From Granulicella rosea (GTDB lineage: Bacteria > Acidobacteriota > Terriglobia > Terriglobales > Acidobacteriaceae): a stretch of 64,000 bases of DNA. Within the stretch, counting starts at the first letter, position 1; each line of letters opens with the position of its first letter. The stretch is from NCBI RefSeq assembly GCF_900188085.1, contig NZ_FZOU01000007.1, positions 62,001 to 126,000 of the forward strand, written 5' to 3'. The translations under genes and the position numbers were made by a program. A model generated the notes under the pieces. That model was not told the DNA's origin. It did not search any database and saw only the letters and a list, made by a program, of their open reading frames with translations. Shown in pieces: positions 19,012 through 26,931 of this stretch.

Positions 19012-19493
19012 TTGTTGCACGCTGTTCCAAGGCAGCCCTGCTCGCCGCCATCGCCTTCTTCTTCACGCTGGTCGTCTTCAACAACACGACGGACTTCGAC
19101 TCCAACTACCAGTTCGTGCGGCACGTGCTGATGATGGACTCGACCTTTCCGGGCAACAAGGGCATGTGGCGCGCGGACAACCTGCGCTGGGTCCACCTCG
19201 CGTTCTACATCGGCATCATCGGCTGGGAGGCGGCAAACGCGGCGCTCTGCTGGCTGGGCGCGTGGCGTCTGCTGCGCGCCGTGGGTCTGCCCGCGGCGGA
19301 GTTCCGCCAGGCGAAGAGCATCGGTATCGTCGCGCTTACGTCGGGCATGCTGCTTTGGTTCGTGGCGTTCATCACGGTCGGCGGCGAGTGGTTCCTAATG
19401 TGGCAGTCGAAGCTCTGGAACGGGCAGGAGGCCGCGTTCCGGATGTTCGTGGTGGAGGGGATCGTGCTGGTGCTGCTGCAACTGCCGGAGTGA
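19008..19493 (+). CDS. DUF2165-family membrane protein
   Basis: The 161-residue protein has four predicted membrane segments (about 9-24, 64-85, 103-122 and 141-158). The NTTDFDSNYQFVRHVLMMDS and MWRADNLRWVHLAFYIGI sequences are typical of DUF2165, a family of small inner-membrane proteins of unknown role. The ATGA overlap with the cytochrome gene shows co-translation, so the pair may form one membrane-bound electron-transfer or metal-handling unit. Confidence 0.85.
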   Translation: MIVARCSKAALLAAIAFFFTLVVFNNTTDFDSNYQFVRHVLMMDSTFPGNKGMWRADNLRWVHLAFYIGIIGWEAANAALCWLGAWRLLRAVGLPAAEFRQAKSIGIVALTSGMLLWFVAFITVGGEWFLMWQSKLWNGQEAAFRMFVVEGIVLVLLQLPE

Positions 19494-19506
19494 GGAAGGA
19501 ATTGAC

Positions 19507-19521
19507 AAGTTCGCAAATTGC
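19507..19521. promoter_or_regulatory. Probable HigA operator
   Basis: TTCGCAAATTGCGAA at about 19508-19522 is an inverted repeat with 7-base arms (TTCGCAA / TTGCGAA). It follows TTGACA (19502-19507, a good -35 box) and lies 24 bases before higB, so a bound antitoxin would block the promoter. Confidence 0.6.
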
Positions 19522-19545
19522 GAATCAGATACAGGCAGGCGAAAT

Positions 19546-19833
19546 ATGCACATCATCAGCCGTAAGCGATTACTGGAAGCAGCGGCGGAGCATCCCGAGC
19601 TTGCTGCTCCGCTCGACGCCTGGTACCGCATCGCAAAAAAAGCAGAGTGGCATTCTCTGGAAGATGTGCGGAAGGTCTTTCCGTCTGCCGACTCTGTCGA
19701 TCGGTTTACGGTCTTCAACCTCAAGGGCAATCAATTTCGATTGATCGCGGAGATCAACTACAGAACGGGACGGCTGTACGTACGGCACGTTCTGACCCAT
19801 GCCATATACGACAGGGGAGGATGGAAGCGATGA
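19546..19833 (+). CDS. higB: HigB-type mRNA interferase toxin
   Basis: The 95-residue basic protein matches the HigB_toxin (RelE-like) family: MHIISRKRLLEAAAEHPELA, WYRIAKKAEWHSLEDVRKVF, RFTVFNLKGNQFRLIAEINY and the end LYVRHVLTHAIYDRGGW. These toxins cut mRNA at the ribosome. The gene comes before its antitoxin and overlaps it by four bases, the normal higBA order. Upstream, 19494-19545 contains GCAAATTGCGAATC, which holds an inverted TTCGCAAATTGCGAA likely to be the antitoxin operator. Confidence 0.9.
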   Translation: MHIISRKRLLEAAAEHPELAAPLDAWYRIAKKAEWHSLEDVRKVFPSADSVDRFTVFNLKGNQFRLIAEINYRTGRLYVRHVLTHAIYDRGGWKR

Positions 19834-20231
19834 GCGCACTTGCAGTCAATCCAGCCTACACGGCGCTGCTGGCCAAGTTCCCGCCGAGAATCATCCGGTC
19901 GGAGGAGCAGAACGAAGGCTACGTTCAGGCTCTCTATGAGCTCGAGCAGCGTCACGACCAGTGGACTTCGGACGAGGCCGAACTCGCGGACCTATTCACG
20001 CTGTTGATCGAAGACTTTGAAGACAAGAACTACCAACTCCCAAAGGCCACACCGCTGGAGGTGTTGGCCTTCCTGATGGATCAGCATGGGCTAAAGCAGA
20101 AGGATCTAACCGGCGTCTTCGGCACACGAAGCGTGGTCTCCGAAGTCTTGAGCGGCAAACGGGAGATGAACAAGGAGCAGATTCGCCGGCTCAGCGAAAG
20201 ATTTGGCGTCTCCGTTGAGTTATTTTTCTAG
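19830..20231 (+). CDS. higA: HigA-type antitoxin with HTH domain
   Basis: The 133-residue protein ends with a helix-turn-helix of the XRE/HigA kind: LEVLAFLMDQHGLKQKDLTG, RSVVSEVLSGKREMNKEQIR, LSERFGVSVELFF. Its N-terminal half is acidic and would contact the toxin. ATG 19830 gives the four-base overlap with higB and a GGGAGG nine bases upstream; the in-frame ATG at 19821 has no spacing to that site. It should bind the palindrome in front of higB and autoregulate. Confidence 0.9.
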   Translation: MSALAVNPAYTALLAKFPPRIIRSEEQNEGYVQALYELEQRHDQWTSDEAELADLFTLLIEDFEDKNYQLPKATPLEVLAFLMDQHGLKQKDLTGVFGTRSVVSEVLSGKREMNKEQIRRLSERFGVSVELFF

Positions 20232-21929
20232 CTACTGTGTGCTGCCAGTCGTGAAGATCTGTTGCGACTGCGCGCCGATGACCCTATACAGCGCGAACTG
20301 GCGCGAGTGCTGCGCGCGCAGCTCCATCAGCAGGCTGGCGCGGTTGGACGCCTCGACGTCGACCGCGTCCACCAGCCGCATGCGTGGCGTGCGGTCCAGG
20401 TGCAGGGCGTCGGTCACGCTGGACATCGCCACCTTCAGCTCACCCAGCGCGTCCGCCTGCGCGACCACCGCGACATAACGCACGGCGCCGTCCGGCCCCG
20501 GCGGCGCGGCGGCGGTGTAGACATAGGTCGGCGCGCCGCCGTAGCTCAGCGTATAGGCCTTCACGGACTCGTCCGTCAGCGCCATCTCCGGCGGAGGCAT
20601 CTTCGCCGCGAGCGCGGCCTTGCGGCGAGCGGCAGCGGTGGCAGGCGGCTTCACCGGCGGCGGAGGCGGCGCGGCAGCCGCGACCGTGGCGTTATAGGCC
20701 AGCACCTTTTCGCGCGCGAAGCCCTGCAGCTTGCCCAGAATGACTGCGTGCTCCTGCTCGGTGTCCCACGCGAGGGTGAAGTTATGCGGCGGCCGGTTGA
20801 CGGCGTCCGAGACCGCGACCATCTGGTGCAGGTTCTGCGGCAGCCCGGTCAGCTTGGTGAGGTCGTCGTCGCTCAGCGCGCCCGCGGGTTTGCCGCGATG
20901 AATCTTCGGGCGGTTGGGGTCGTCGTTCAAGGATCCAATGCCATCGGAGGAGGACTGATTGCGCTCCTTCGCCGCCTGCTTCAGCTCGGCCGGGCTCCGT
21001 TTCTTGAGCGTGGGGCGATCCGGGTCGTCGGCGGGAGGCGTGCTGGTGTCTGTCGTCGTCGAGGCCGTATCCTGACGCTTCTTCATCGTGGGCCGGTCGG
21101 GATCGTCCGCCGAAGAAGAGGATGTGGTGGATGCGGTCGAGTCCGTCTTGCGCGTCAGCGTCGGACGGTCCGGATCGGCGGCGGGCGTGCTTGTGGTGGT
21201 CGCGGCCGGCGTCGTGCTCGGCGCGGACGAGTCGTCGCGGCGCTTCATGGTGGGCCGGTCGGGATCGTCGGCGGGAGCGCTGGCGGCGGGGGTGGTCGTC
21301 GAAGAGGTCGCGGCCGGAGTCGAGGCGGCGGAGTCGTCCTTGCGCTTCATCGTCGGACGGTCCGGATCATTCGAAGAGCTGTTGGAAGCGGTGGGAGGGG
21401 CGGACGAGTCCGCCGCGGGCTTCCTGGCGAACGACGGCCGGTCGGAGTCGGGCTTTGTCTGGCCGTTCACCGCGACCGATGCGTTCGACTGCCGGACCTT
21501 CGTCGCGGGCTTTACCTTGATGACCGGCAGCGGCTTGTAGACGCCGTAGCCGAACCAGCCGTCGTCGTAAGGTGTGGCGTCGTTGCTGGCCGTCTCGGAC
21601 GGCACGAGGTGGCGCGCGAACGAGAGTTCGACCGTGCCCTTGACGATGCCCGCCTCGTCGAGGTCGAAGATGGTGCCGGTCTCGAGCGCGAAGGGCACGG
21701 GCCGCGCGAGGTAGACGCCCGCGTCCCGCAGCTCGCTGTCGATGTAGACCGTGACCGGGATGAGCCGGCTGGCGTCTGGTTTGGCAAGGTCGCCCGTCCA
21801 CTCATAGACCCCGACCGCGCGCACGACCGCCTGCTGCTTCTCGACCCGGTGGGTCTGGGAGAACAGGGCGTGGCTCAGCATTGGAGGCGCGAACAACAGC
21901 GCGGCGAGGATGGTGCGACGGCTCATCAT
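20232..21929 (-). CDS. Secreted DPDRPT-repeat protein
   Basis: I do not recognise a named family. The 565-residue product has a signal sequence (MMSRRTILAALLFAPPMLSH), a folded N-terminal domain (30-150) and a C-terminal domain (350-565). Between them is a low-complexity region rich in Ser, Thr, Ala and Pro that carries seven copies of D(S/P)(D/N)RP followed by two to four basic residues, at residues 161, 188, 222, 252, 276, 302 and 337. The linkers of 24-35 residues look like flexible spacers. The C-terminal part has a poly-Pro patch. ATG 21929 is chosen because GGGGTG precedes the MM pair. It converges with higA with no gap. Confidence 0.7.
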   Translation of the reverse strand: MMSRRTILAALLFAPPMLSHALFSQTHRVEKQQAVVRAVGVYEWTGDLAKPDASRLIPVTVYIDSELRDAGVYLARPVPFALETGTIFDLDEAGIVKGTVELSFARHLVPSETASNDATPYDDGWFGYGVYKPLPVIKVKPATKVRQSNASVAVNGQTKPDSDRPSFARKPAADSSAPPTASNSSSNDPDRPTMKRKDDSAASTPAATSSTTTPAASAPADDPDRPTMKRRDDSSAPSTTPAATTTSTPAADPDRPTLTRKTDSTASTTSSSSADDPDRPTMKKRQDTASTTTDTSTPPADDPDRPTLKKRSPAELKQAAKERNQSSSDGIGSLNDDPNRPKIHRGKPAGALSDDDLTKLTGLPQNLHQMVAVSDAVNRPPHNFTLAWDTEQEHAVILGKLQGFAREKVLAYNATVAAAAPPPPPVKPPATAAARRKAALAAKMPPPEMALTDESVKAYTLSYGGAPTYVYTAAAPPGPDGAVRYVAVVAQADALGELKVAMSSVTDALHLDRTPRMRLVDAVDVEASNRASLLMELRAQHSRQFALYRVIGAQSQQIFTTGSTQ

Positions 21930-22007
21930 GCACCCCATTAGACGCGGAAAACGGGTTCGAGTTCTACCCGCGCCGCAAATGGTCTGGATTCAGTTTAGGA
22001 TTCAGCG

Positions 22008-22823
22008 ATGGCGCCTCTTTTACAGGCAGACAATCTCACCATCGCCTTTGGCGAGCGCGCCGTCGTGCATGGCATCTCGTTCCACGTGGACGCGGGCGAG
22101 ACGCTGGGGCTGGTGGGCGAATCCGGCTCGGGCAAGTCGGCGACCTCGCTGGCGCTGCTGCGTCTGCTGCCGCCGGGCGCACGGATCTCGGGCTCGCTGC
22201 GGCTGGCGGGCGAAGACCTGCTGGCGCTGCCGGAAGACGCCATGCGCCGGCATCGCGGATCGAGCATCGCCATGATCTTCCAGGAGCCGATGACCGCGCT
22301 GAACCCGGTGATGACCGTCGGGCGCCAGATCGCCGAGGCGGTGCTGGTACACCATCCGAAGCTCGACAGGAAGGCGGTGAAAGAGCGGGTGCTGGCCGCG
22401 ATGGACGAGGTCGGCCTGCCGGACCCGATCCGCCGCTATGGGGACTACCCGCATCAGTTCTCGGGCGGCCAGCGCCAGCGCATCCTGATCGCCATGGCCA
22501 TCGTCAACCGGCCCCGACTGCTGATCGCCGACGAGCCGACGACCGCGCTCGACGTGACCATCCAGGCCCAGATTCTGCGGCTGCTGGACGATCTGCGCCG
22601 AACGCACGGACTCGCGATGCTGTTCATCTCGCACGACCTGGCCGTGGTCGCGCAGGTGGCGGATCGCGTCGCGGTGATGCAGCACGGGCATCTGGTCGAG
22701 CAGGGCGCGGCGACGGAGCTCTTCCGCAACCCGCAGCATGCGTATACGCGCAAGCTGCTGGCATCCGCGCCGACCATGCGGACGGACCGCCAGCAGCCGC
22801 TGGCGACTCTTGCCGGCGCCTAA
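22008..22823 (+). CDS. Oligopeptide/dipeptide ABC transporter ATPase (DppD/OppD type)
   Basis: The 271-residue ATPase has Walker A GESGSGKS (37-44), Q-loop [10 protein letters not shown], signature FSGGQRQR (151-158), Walker [13 protein letters not shown] (171-182) and the switch His in FISHDL (H209). The C-terminal [10 protein letters not shown] belongs to the oligopeptide group. No permease, binding protein or second ATPase lies nearby, so this subunit is either an orphan or works with parts encoded elsewhere. It is 78 bases from the divergent repeat-protein gene and its stop is 3 bases from the tricorn stop. Confidence 0.9.
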   Translation: MAPLLQADNLTIAFGERAVVHGISFHVDAGETLGLVGESGSGKSATSLALLRLLPPGARISGSLRLAGEDLLALPEDAMRRHRGSSIAMIFQEPMTALNPVMTVGRQIAEAVLVHHPKLDRKAVKERVLAAMDEVGLPDPIRRYGDYPHQFSGGQRQRILIAMAIVNRPRLLIADEPTTALDVTIQAQILRLLDDLRRTHGLAMLFISHDLAVVAQVADRVAVMQHGHLVEQGAATELFRNPQHAYTRKLLASAPTMRTDRQQPLATLAGA

Positions 22824-22826
22824 GGC

Positions 22827-25800
22827 TCAGTACTTGAACGACTTATCCGGATACGCCGGCGGCGGCGGCACGGGTCTTGGGTCGGCGGCGATCTGCTTCT
22901 TCAGCAGCTCGATGGCCGACTGCAACTGCTTGTCCTCACCGGCAAAACTCGCGTGCGGCAGGTTGTCGACGACCACATCCGGGTCGACGCCGTGGCCTTC
23001 GATCAGCCACTTGCCCTCCGGTCCGTAGACGGCCATCTCGGCCGCGGTGGCGATGCCGCCGTCGGCCTGGCGATTGTTCGCGCTCAGCCATATCTCGCCG
23101 CCCCAGGTGCGCGTGCCGATGACTGTGCCGATCTTCAGCCGCTTGACGCCTTCGGTGAAGGCCTCGCCGTCGGACGCCGTCTCCTGGTCGCAGAGCACGA
23201 CGACATGGCCGCGGAAGGCCTCCTGCATGTTCCAGGTCGGGTTGCCGGTGCGCGGCTGCCAGTAGAACCAGGCCTGGCGCAGCAGCTTGCCCAGCAGCCA
23301 GGAGTCGATATTGCCGCCGTCGTTGTGGCGCACGTCGATGATGAGCCCCTGCCGGTTGTAGATGGGGTCGAACTCGCGCGCCCACTGCTCGATATCCGGC
23401 GGCCCCATGGCGCGCAGGTGGACGTAGCCGATGTGGCTGGCCGAGGCCGACTCGACCGTGACGCGTCGGCTGTACTCCCAGTCGTTGTAGCGCATGTCGA
23501 ACTCGGCGCGCGCGCTGACGGGACGGACGAGCACCTCGCGGATCTCGCCCGCAACGGGCTTGACCCGCAGCATCACCTGCTGTCCGGCCTTGCCGCGCAG
23601 CAGGTCGCGCTCATCCGAGACCGAGAGTGCGTCGGCGCCGTCGATGCCGACGATGACCTCGCCCTCCTTCACCAGCGACTCCGGCCGGGCGAAGGGCGGC
23701 GCCGTGTCGGGCCGGTCGGGATCGTGCAGGTAGATGTGTTCGACGACGAAGCCGCCGGCGCGCTCGTCGCGGCGCAGCCGGGCGCCGAGCGTGGCCAGAT
23801 CGATCTTGTCCGACGGCATGCGCGCATCGCCGCCGCGCACGAAGGTGTGCAGCGCCGAAAGCTCGCTCACCATCTGCGAGATCACGTCGTTCAGCTCCTC
23901 GCGGGTCGACACGCGATCGACCAGCGGCGCGTAACGGACGCGCATCGCCTTCCAGTCCACGCCGTTCATGTGCGGATCGTAGAAGTAATCCCGCTCCAGC
24001 CGCCAGGCGTCGTTGAACAGACCTTTGAACTCCTCGCGTGGATCGACCGCGAAGGTCCAGTGTGAGAGGTCGATCTGGGCCTTGGCCTGCGCCTTCGGGT
24101 CGCCCGCGCCCGAACCCTTCACGTCCGCATCGAAGATGTAGAAGTTCTCCTCCTTGCGGATGAGCATCTTCTTGCGGTCGGCGGAGATCTCGAAGCTGCG
24201 CACGCCGGACATGACCGTGTCCGCCTCGTCGCCCTTGTTGGCGATGTCGAGGCACTGGAGCTGCGCCCTGGGCTCGGATTCATCCGGAGAGCTCAGCCAG
24301 CAGAGGCGCTTGTCGGTGATCTGCAGGCTGCGGAAGTTGCCGGAGGGCGCCGGGACCTCGGTCAGGCGCGCGGCGAGACCGGCGAAGTCGATCTTGACCT
24401 CGGCGACCTTCTTGTCCTTCGCCTTATCGTCCTTTTCTTTGTCCGCGTCCTTCACGGCGTCGGCGGCCTTTGCATCGCCTGCAGCGGCCTTCTTCTCGGT
24501 CTCCTTCTTCTTATCGTCCTTCTTGTCTTCGTCCTTCTTATCCTTCGATTCGGGATGCAGCTCGTCGTAGGGCAGGAAGGGCGAGCGCTGGTCCGGCTGC
24601 AGGGCAAGCTGGTAGATCTTCACCGAGCGGTCGAAGTGCGGGTCCGGCTGGCGCGAGCCCCAGGGCGACTGCACCGAGGTCTTCAGCATGCGGTCCGAGA
24701 GGAAGTAGAGCCACTTGCCGTCCGTGCTCCAGACCGGGTCGGAGCTGTTATAGCGGTCGGAGGTGATGGCCGTGATCGCGCCTGTCTCGACGTTCAACAC
24801 CCTGGCCTGCTGGAACTGGTTATCCCCGGCCTCGACGAAGGCGAGCCAACGGCTGTCGGGCGACCAGCTCAGGTTGCTGAAGTCGTCGTTCGCGGACTTC
24901 GCGATGAGCTTTTCGGTCTTGCTCTTCGTGTCGAAGACCCAGAGCTGCTGCTTCTTGTCCGTGTGCGCGAGCCACCGGCCGTCGGGCGAGGAGACGCCAT
25001 CCCAGCGCAGGACGTCGGCGTCTTTGGTCCACTGCTCCGGCTTGCCCTGTCCGTTGGCGGGATACTTCCAGAACTCCGTCTCGTCCGTCTGGGTGGAGAG
25101 GGCGAGGATGCTCTTGCCATCGGGCAGGAAGCGCGCGCTGCGGAAGCGCACGGCGGAGTCCGCCGCGATGCGGACCGTGCGACCGCTGCTCTTCGCCGGC
25201 AGGGTAAAGACCTCGCCGCGCGCGGTGAAGACGGCGGAGCCGCCATCGGGCGAGAGATGCACGCTGGTCAGGTAGTCGGTCGGCTTCTTCACCCAGTGCT
25301 CGCGCAGTTGCTCGAAGTCCGAAAGCAGCGTGATGGGGATGATCGCCTCCTTGCCGGTCGCGAGGTCGAGCGACCACAGGTCGGCCCCGCAGGCGTAGAC
25401 GATGTGTCCGTCCGAGACCGAGGCGGAGGCGATGTCGAAGCCATGCTGATGGCTCTCCTGCTTCACGCCCTTGCCCTGCGGGTCCATCGAGTAGACGTTC
25501 ATGACGCCGTCGCGGTCGGAGAGGAAGTAGACGCGGCCGTTCCAGAACATGGGATTGTGCGAGGTGCCGGCAAAGTCGCCGGTCAGGGGCACGGCCTCGG
25601 AGTGGCCGTCGAAGCGCCAGATGGTCTCCGGCCAGCCGCCCTGGTAGCGCTTGGTGTAGCTGAACTGCTTCTCGAAACGGGTGAAGAAGAGCGACTTGCC
25701 GTCGGTGGAGTAGGCCGCCTCGGAGCCGGTGGCGAGCGGCACGGTCTCCTGCTCGCCGTGTTCGCCCAGCAGGACCAACTGCGCGTCGGGCAGCGTGGCG

Positions 25801-26210
25801 TAGCGGCTGGTGCTGACGATGAGGCGGCCATCGGGAGTCCAGCCATCGGGAATGGCGTCGCCGTTCCAGGTGCGGCGGCGCGGTACGCCACCCAGGATCG
25901 GCAGGGTGTACGCCTCGGCCGGACCCTCGTACTGCGCGGTGAAGGCCACGGTCTGGCCGTCGGGCGAGATGGTCGCGTGCCGCTCGAGGCCGCTGCCGGA
26001 GGTCAGCCGCCGCGCCGCGCCGCCAGCCAGCGGCACGGACCAGAGATCGCCCTCGGAGGTGAAGACGACCGTATCGCCGTGAACCGCGGGAAAGCTGTAG
26101 AAGCCGCGATGCGCCGCAAGATCCTTCCCGGCCGCCAAAAGCGAGACAGGAACGGCAAGGCAGAAGGCAAACAGAGAGATCGTCCGGCGGAGGGTGGTTC
26201 CTCTAAACAT
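22827..26210 (-). CDS. Secreted tricorn-type protease (S41)
   Basis: The 1127-residue product begins at 26210 (MFRGTTLRRTISLFAFCLAV), giving a signal peptide; the longer frame has none. Residues 30-550 are two beta-propellers with repeated WSPDSRWLAF and SPDGRWLAHT blades. A charged Lys/Asp/Glu linker fills about 551-600. The C-terminal part has a core domain with H788 in LSALHTFVRGG, a PDZ-like segment (VIVGIDGADALSV) and the protease core with S1013 in ETASDGEAF. Tricorn enzymes degrade peptides made by upstream proteases. It complements DPP IV at 3.9 kb. Confidence 0.92.
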   Translation of the reverse strand: MFRGTTLRRTISLFAFCLAVPVSLLAAGKDLAAHRGFYSFPAVHGDTVVFTSEGDLWSVPLAGGAARRLTSGSGLERHATISPDGQTVAFTAQYEGPAEAYTLPILGGVPRRRTWNGDAIPDGWTPDGRLIVSTSRYATLPDAQLVLLGEHGEQETVPLATGSEAAYSTDGKSLFFTRFEKQFSYTKRYQGGWPETIWRFDGHSEAVPLTGDFAGTSHNPMFWNGRVYFLSDRDGVMNVYSMDPQGKGVKQESHQHGFDIASASVSDGHIVYACGADLWSLDLATGKEAIIPITLLSDFEQLREHWVKKPTDYLTSVHLSPDGGSAVFTARGEVFTLPAKSSGRTVRIAADSAVRFRSARFLPDGKSILALSTQTDETEFWKYPANGQGKPEQWTKDADVLRWDGVSSPDGRWLAHTDKKQQLWVFDTKSKTEKLIAKSANDDFSNLSWSPDSRWLAFVEAGDNQFQQARVLNVETGAITAITSDRYNSSDPVWSTDGKWLYFLSDRMLKTSVQSPWGSRQPDPHFDRSVKIYQLALQPDQRSPFLPYDELHPESKDKKDEDKKDDKKKETEKKAAAGDAKAADAVKDADKEKDDKAKDKKVAEVKIDFAGLAARLTEVPAPSGNFRSLQITDKRLCWLSSPDESEPRAQLQCLDIANKGDEADTVMSGVRSFEISADRKKMLIRKEENFYIFDADVKGSGAGDPKAQAKAQIDLSHWTFAVDPREEFKGLFNDAWRLERDYFYDPHMNGVDWKAMRVRYAPLVDRVSTREELNDVISQMVSELSALHTFVRGGDARMPSDKIDLATLGARLRRDERAGGFVVEHIYLHDPDRPDTAPPFARPESLVKEGEVIVGIDGADALSVSDERDLLRGKAGQQVMLRVKPVAGEIREVLVRPVSARAEFDMRYNDWEYSRRVTVESASASHIGYVHLRAMGPPDIEQWAREFDPIYNRQGLIIDVRHNDGGNIDSWLLGKLLRQAWFYWQPRTGNPTWNMQEAFRGHVVVLCDQETASDGEAFTEGVKRLKIGTVIGTRTWGGEIWLSANNRQADGGIATAAEMAVYGPEGKWLIEGHGVDPDVVVDNLPHASFAGEDKQLQSAIELLKKQIAADPRPVPPPPAYPDKSFKY

Positions 26211-26307
26211 GTGCGGCTGCTCCAGTGCGTCGTTGGGAGATGAATGCACGGAGAATACCACCGATCGAATGCAGGGAATAGGAACCTTGTGTGGATGCCC
26301 TTCTTCC

Positions 26308-26808
26308 CTAGCCCTTGTCGCGCGTCCGGTCATGCGGCGCCAGATTCCCCAGCGCCTTCTCGATCAGCGCGCTGAAGCCCTCGATCTCCTCGGTGGCGAC
26401 GCCCTTCCAGATGGCCTTTTCGATCTCCGCGTAGGTCGTGTCGCCGTGTTCGAGCATCTGCAGACCGGCCGGGGTCAGCGTAAAGGTGACCAGGCGGTTG
26501 TTCTCCGTATCCTTGCCGCGTTCGAGCCAGCCGCGTTCGACCGCCTTGGCGAGCATCGTTTGCGTCGTCTGCGGCGTGACGTTGCAGGCGCGGGCCAGTT
26601 GCGCGCCCGTGGCGCCCGGCTCCAACTTGACCTCGTACAGGATGCGAAGCTGCGCGGCCGTGACCTCCTGCGGACGCAGCTCGTCGTCGAGGCGGTTCTT
26701 CGCCGCCAGAATCAACCGGCGGATCAGCTTGCCTGCCTGGCGCAGGGTCTTGGCTCTCGAAAGGCGGCGGGTTGGCTTGCCGGGTTTGCCGGCGACGTCT
26801 GCGCTCAT
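26308..26808 (-). CDS. MarR-family transcriptional regulator
   Basis: The 166-residue protein has a basic N-terminus and a winged helix: LRILYEVKLEPGATGAQLAR, ACNVTPQTTQTMLAKAVERG, then the wing LERGKDTENNRLVTFTLTPAG. It starts at ATG 26808, inside the first of two operators; the long frame upstream runs antisense through the exporter gene. MarR proteins repress efflux genes until they bind a phenolic or drug ligand. The divergent EmrB exporter, and the exporter at 15.3 kb that carries the same site, are the likely targets. Confidence 0.9.
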   Translation of the reverse strand: MSADVAGKPGKPTRRLSRAKTLRQAGKLIRRLILAAKNRLDDELRPQEVTAAQLRILYEVKLEPGATGAQLARACNVTPQTTQTMLAKAVERGWLERGKDTENNRLVTFTLTPAGLQMLEHGDTTYAEIEKAIWKGVATEEIEGFSALIEKALGNLAPHDRTRDKG

Positions 26809-26842
26809 ATCAGCTTGCTGATACTCTATCAGGAAGCTGATA
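26808..26842. promoter_or_regulatory. Twin MarR operators
   Basis: TATCAGCTTGCTGATA (26808-26823) and TATCAGGAAGCTGATA (26827-26842) lie three bases apart, 19 bases centre to centre. Both are TATCAG-N4-CTGATA. The first covers the marR start codon, which explains autorepression. Confidence 0.8.
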
Positions 26843-26851
26843 CGGAAAGAC

Positions 26852-26878
26852 AGAAGCGGATCCTCTTCGAGGATGACA
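26852..26878. repeat. Dispersed palindromic repeat, family A
   Basis: CAGAAGCGGATCCTCTTCGAGGATGACAAA is an inverted copy of family A. It lies in the leader of the exporter gene. Confidence 0.65.
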
Positions 26879-26931
26879 AACAAGCGAAAGCAAGAACAAC
26901 AAGCACAGGTACAGCAGCACACGAGCCGACG

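Noticed and set aside
23690-23740. Extra DPDRP repeat in tricorn (HDPDRPDTAPP)
   Set aside because: A single copy in an ordered loop of the protease; chance similarity with the repeat protein.
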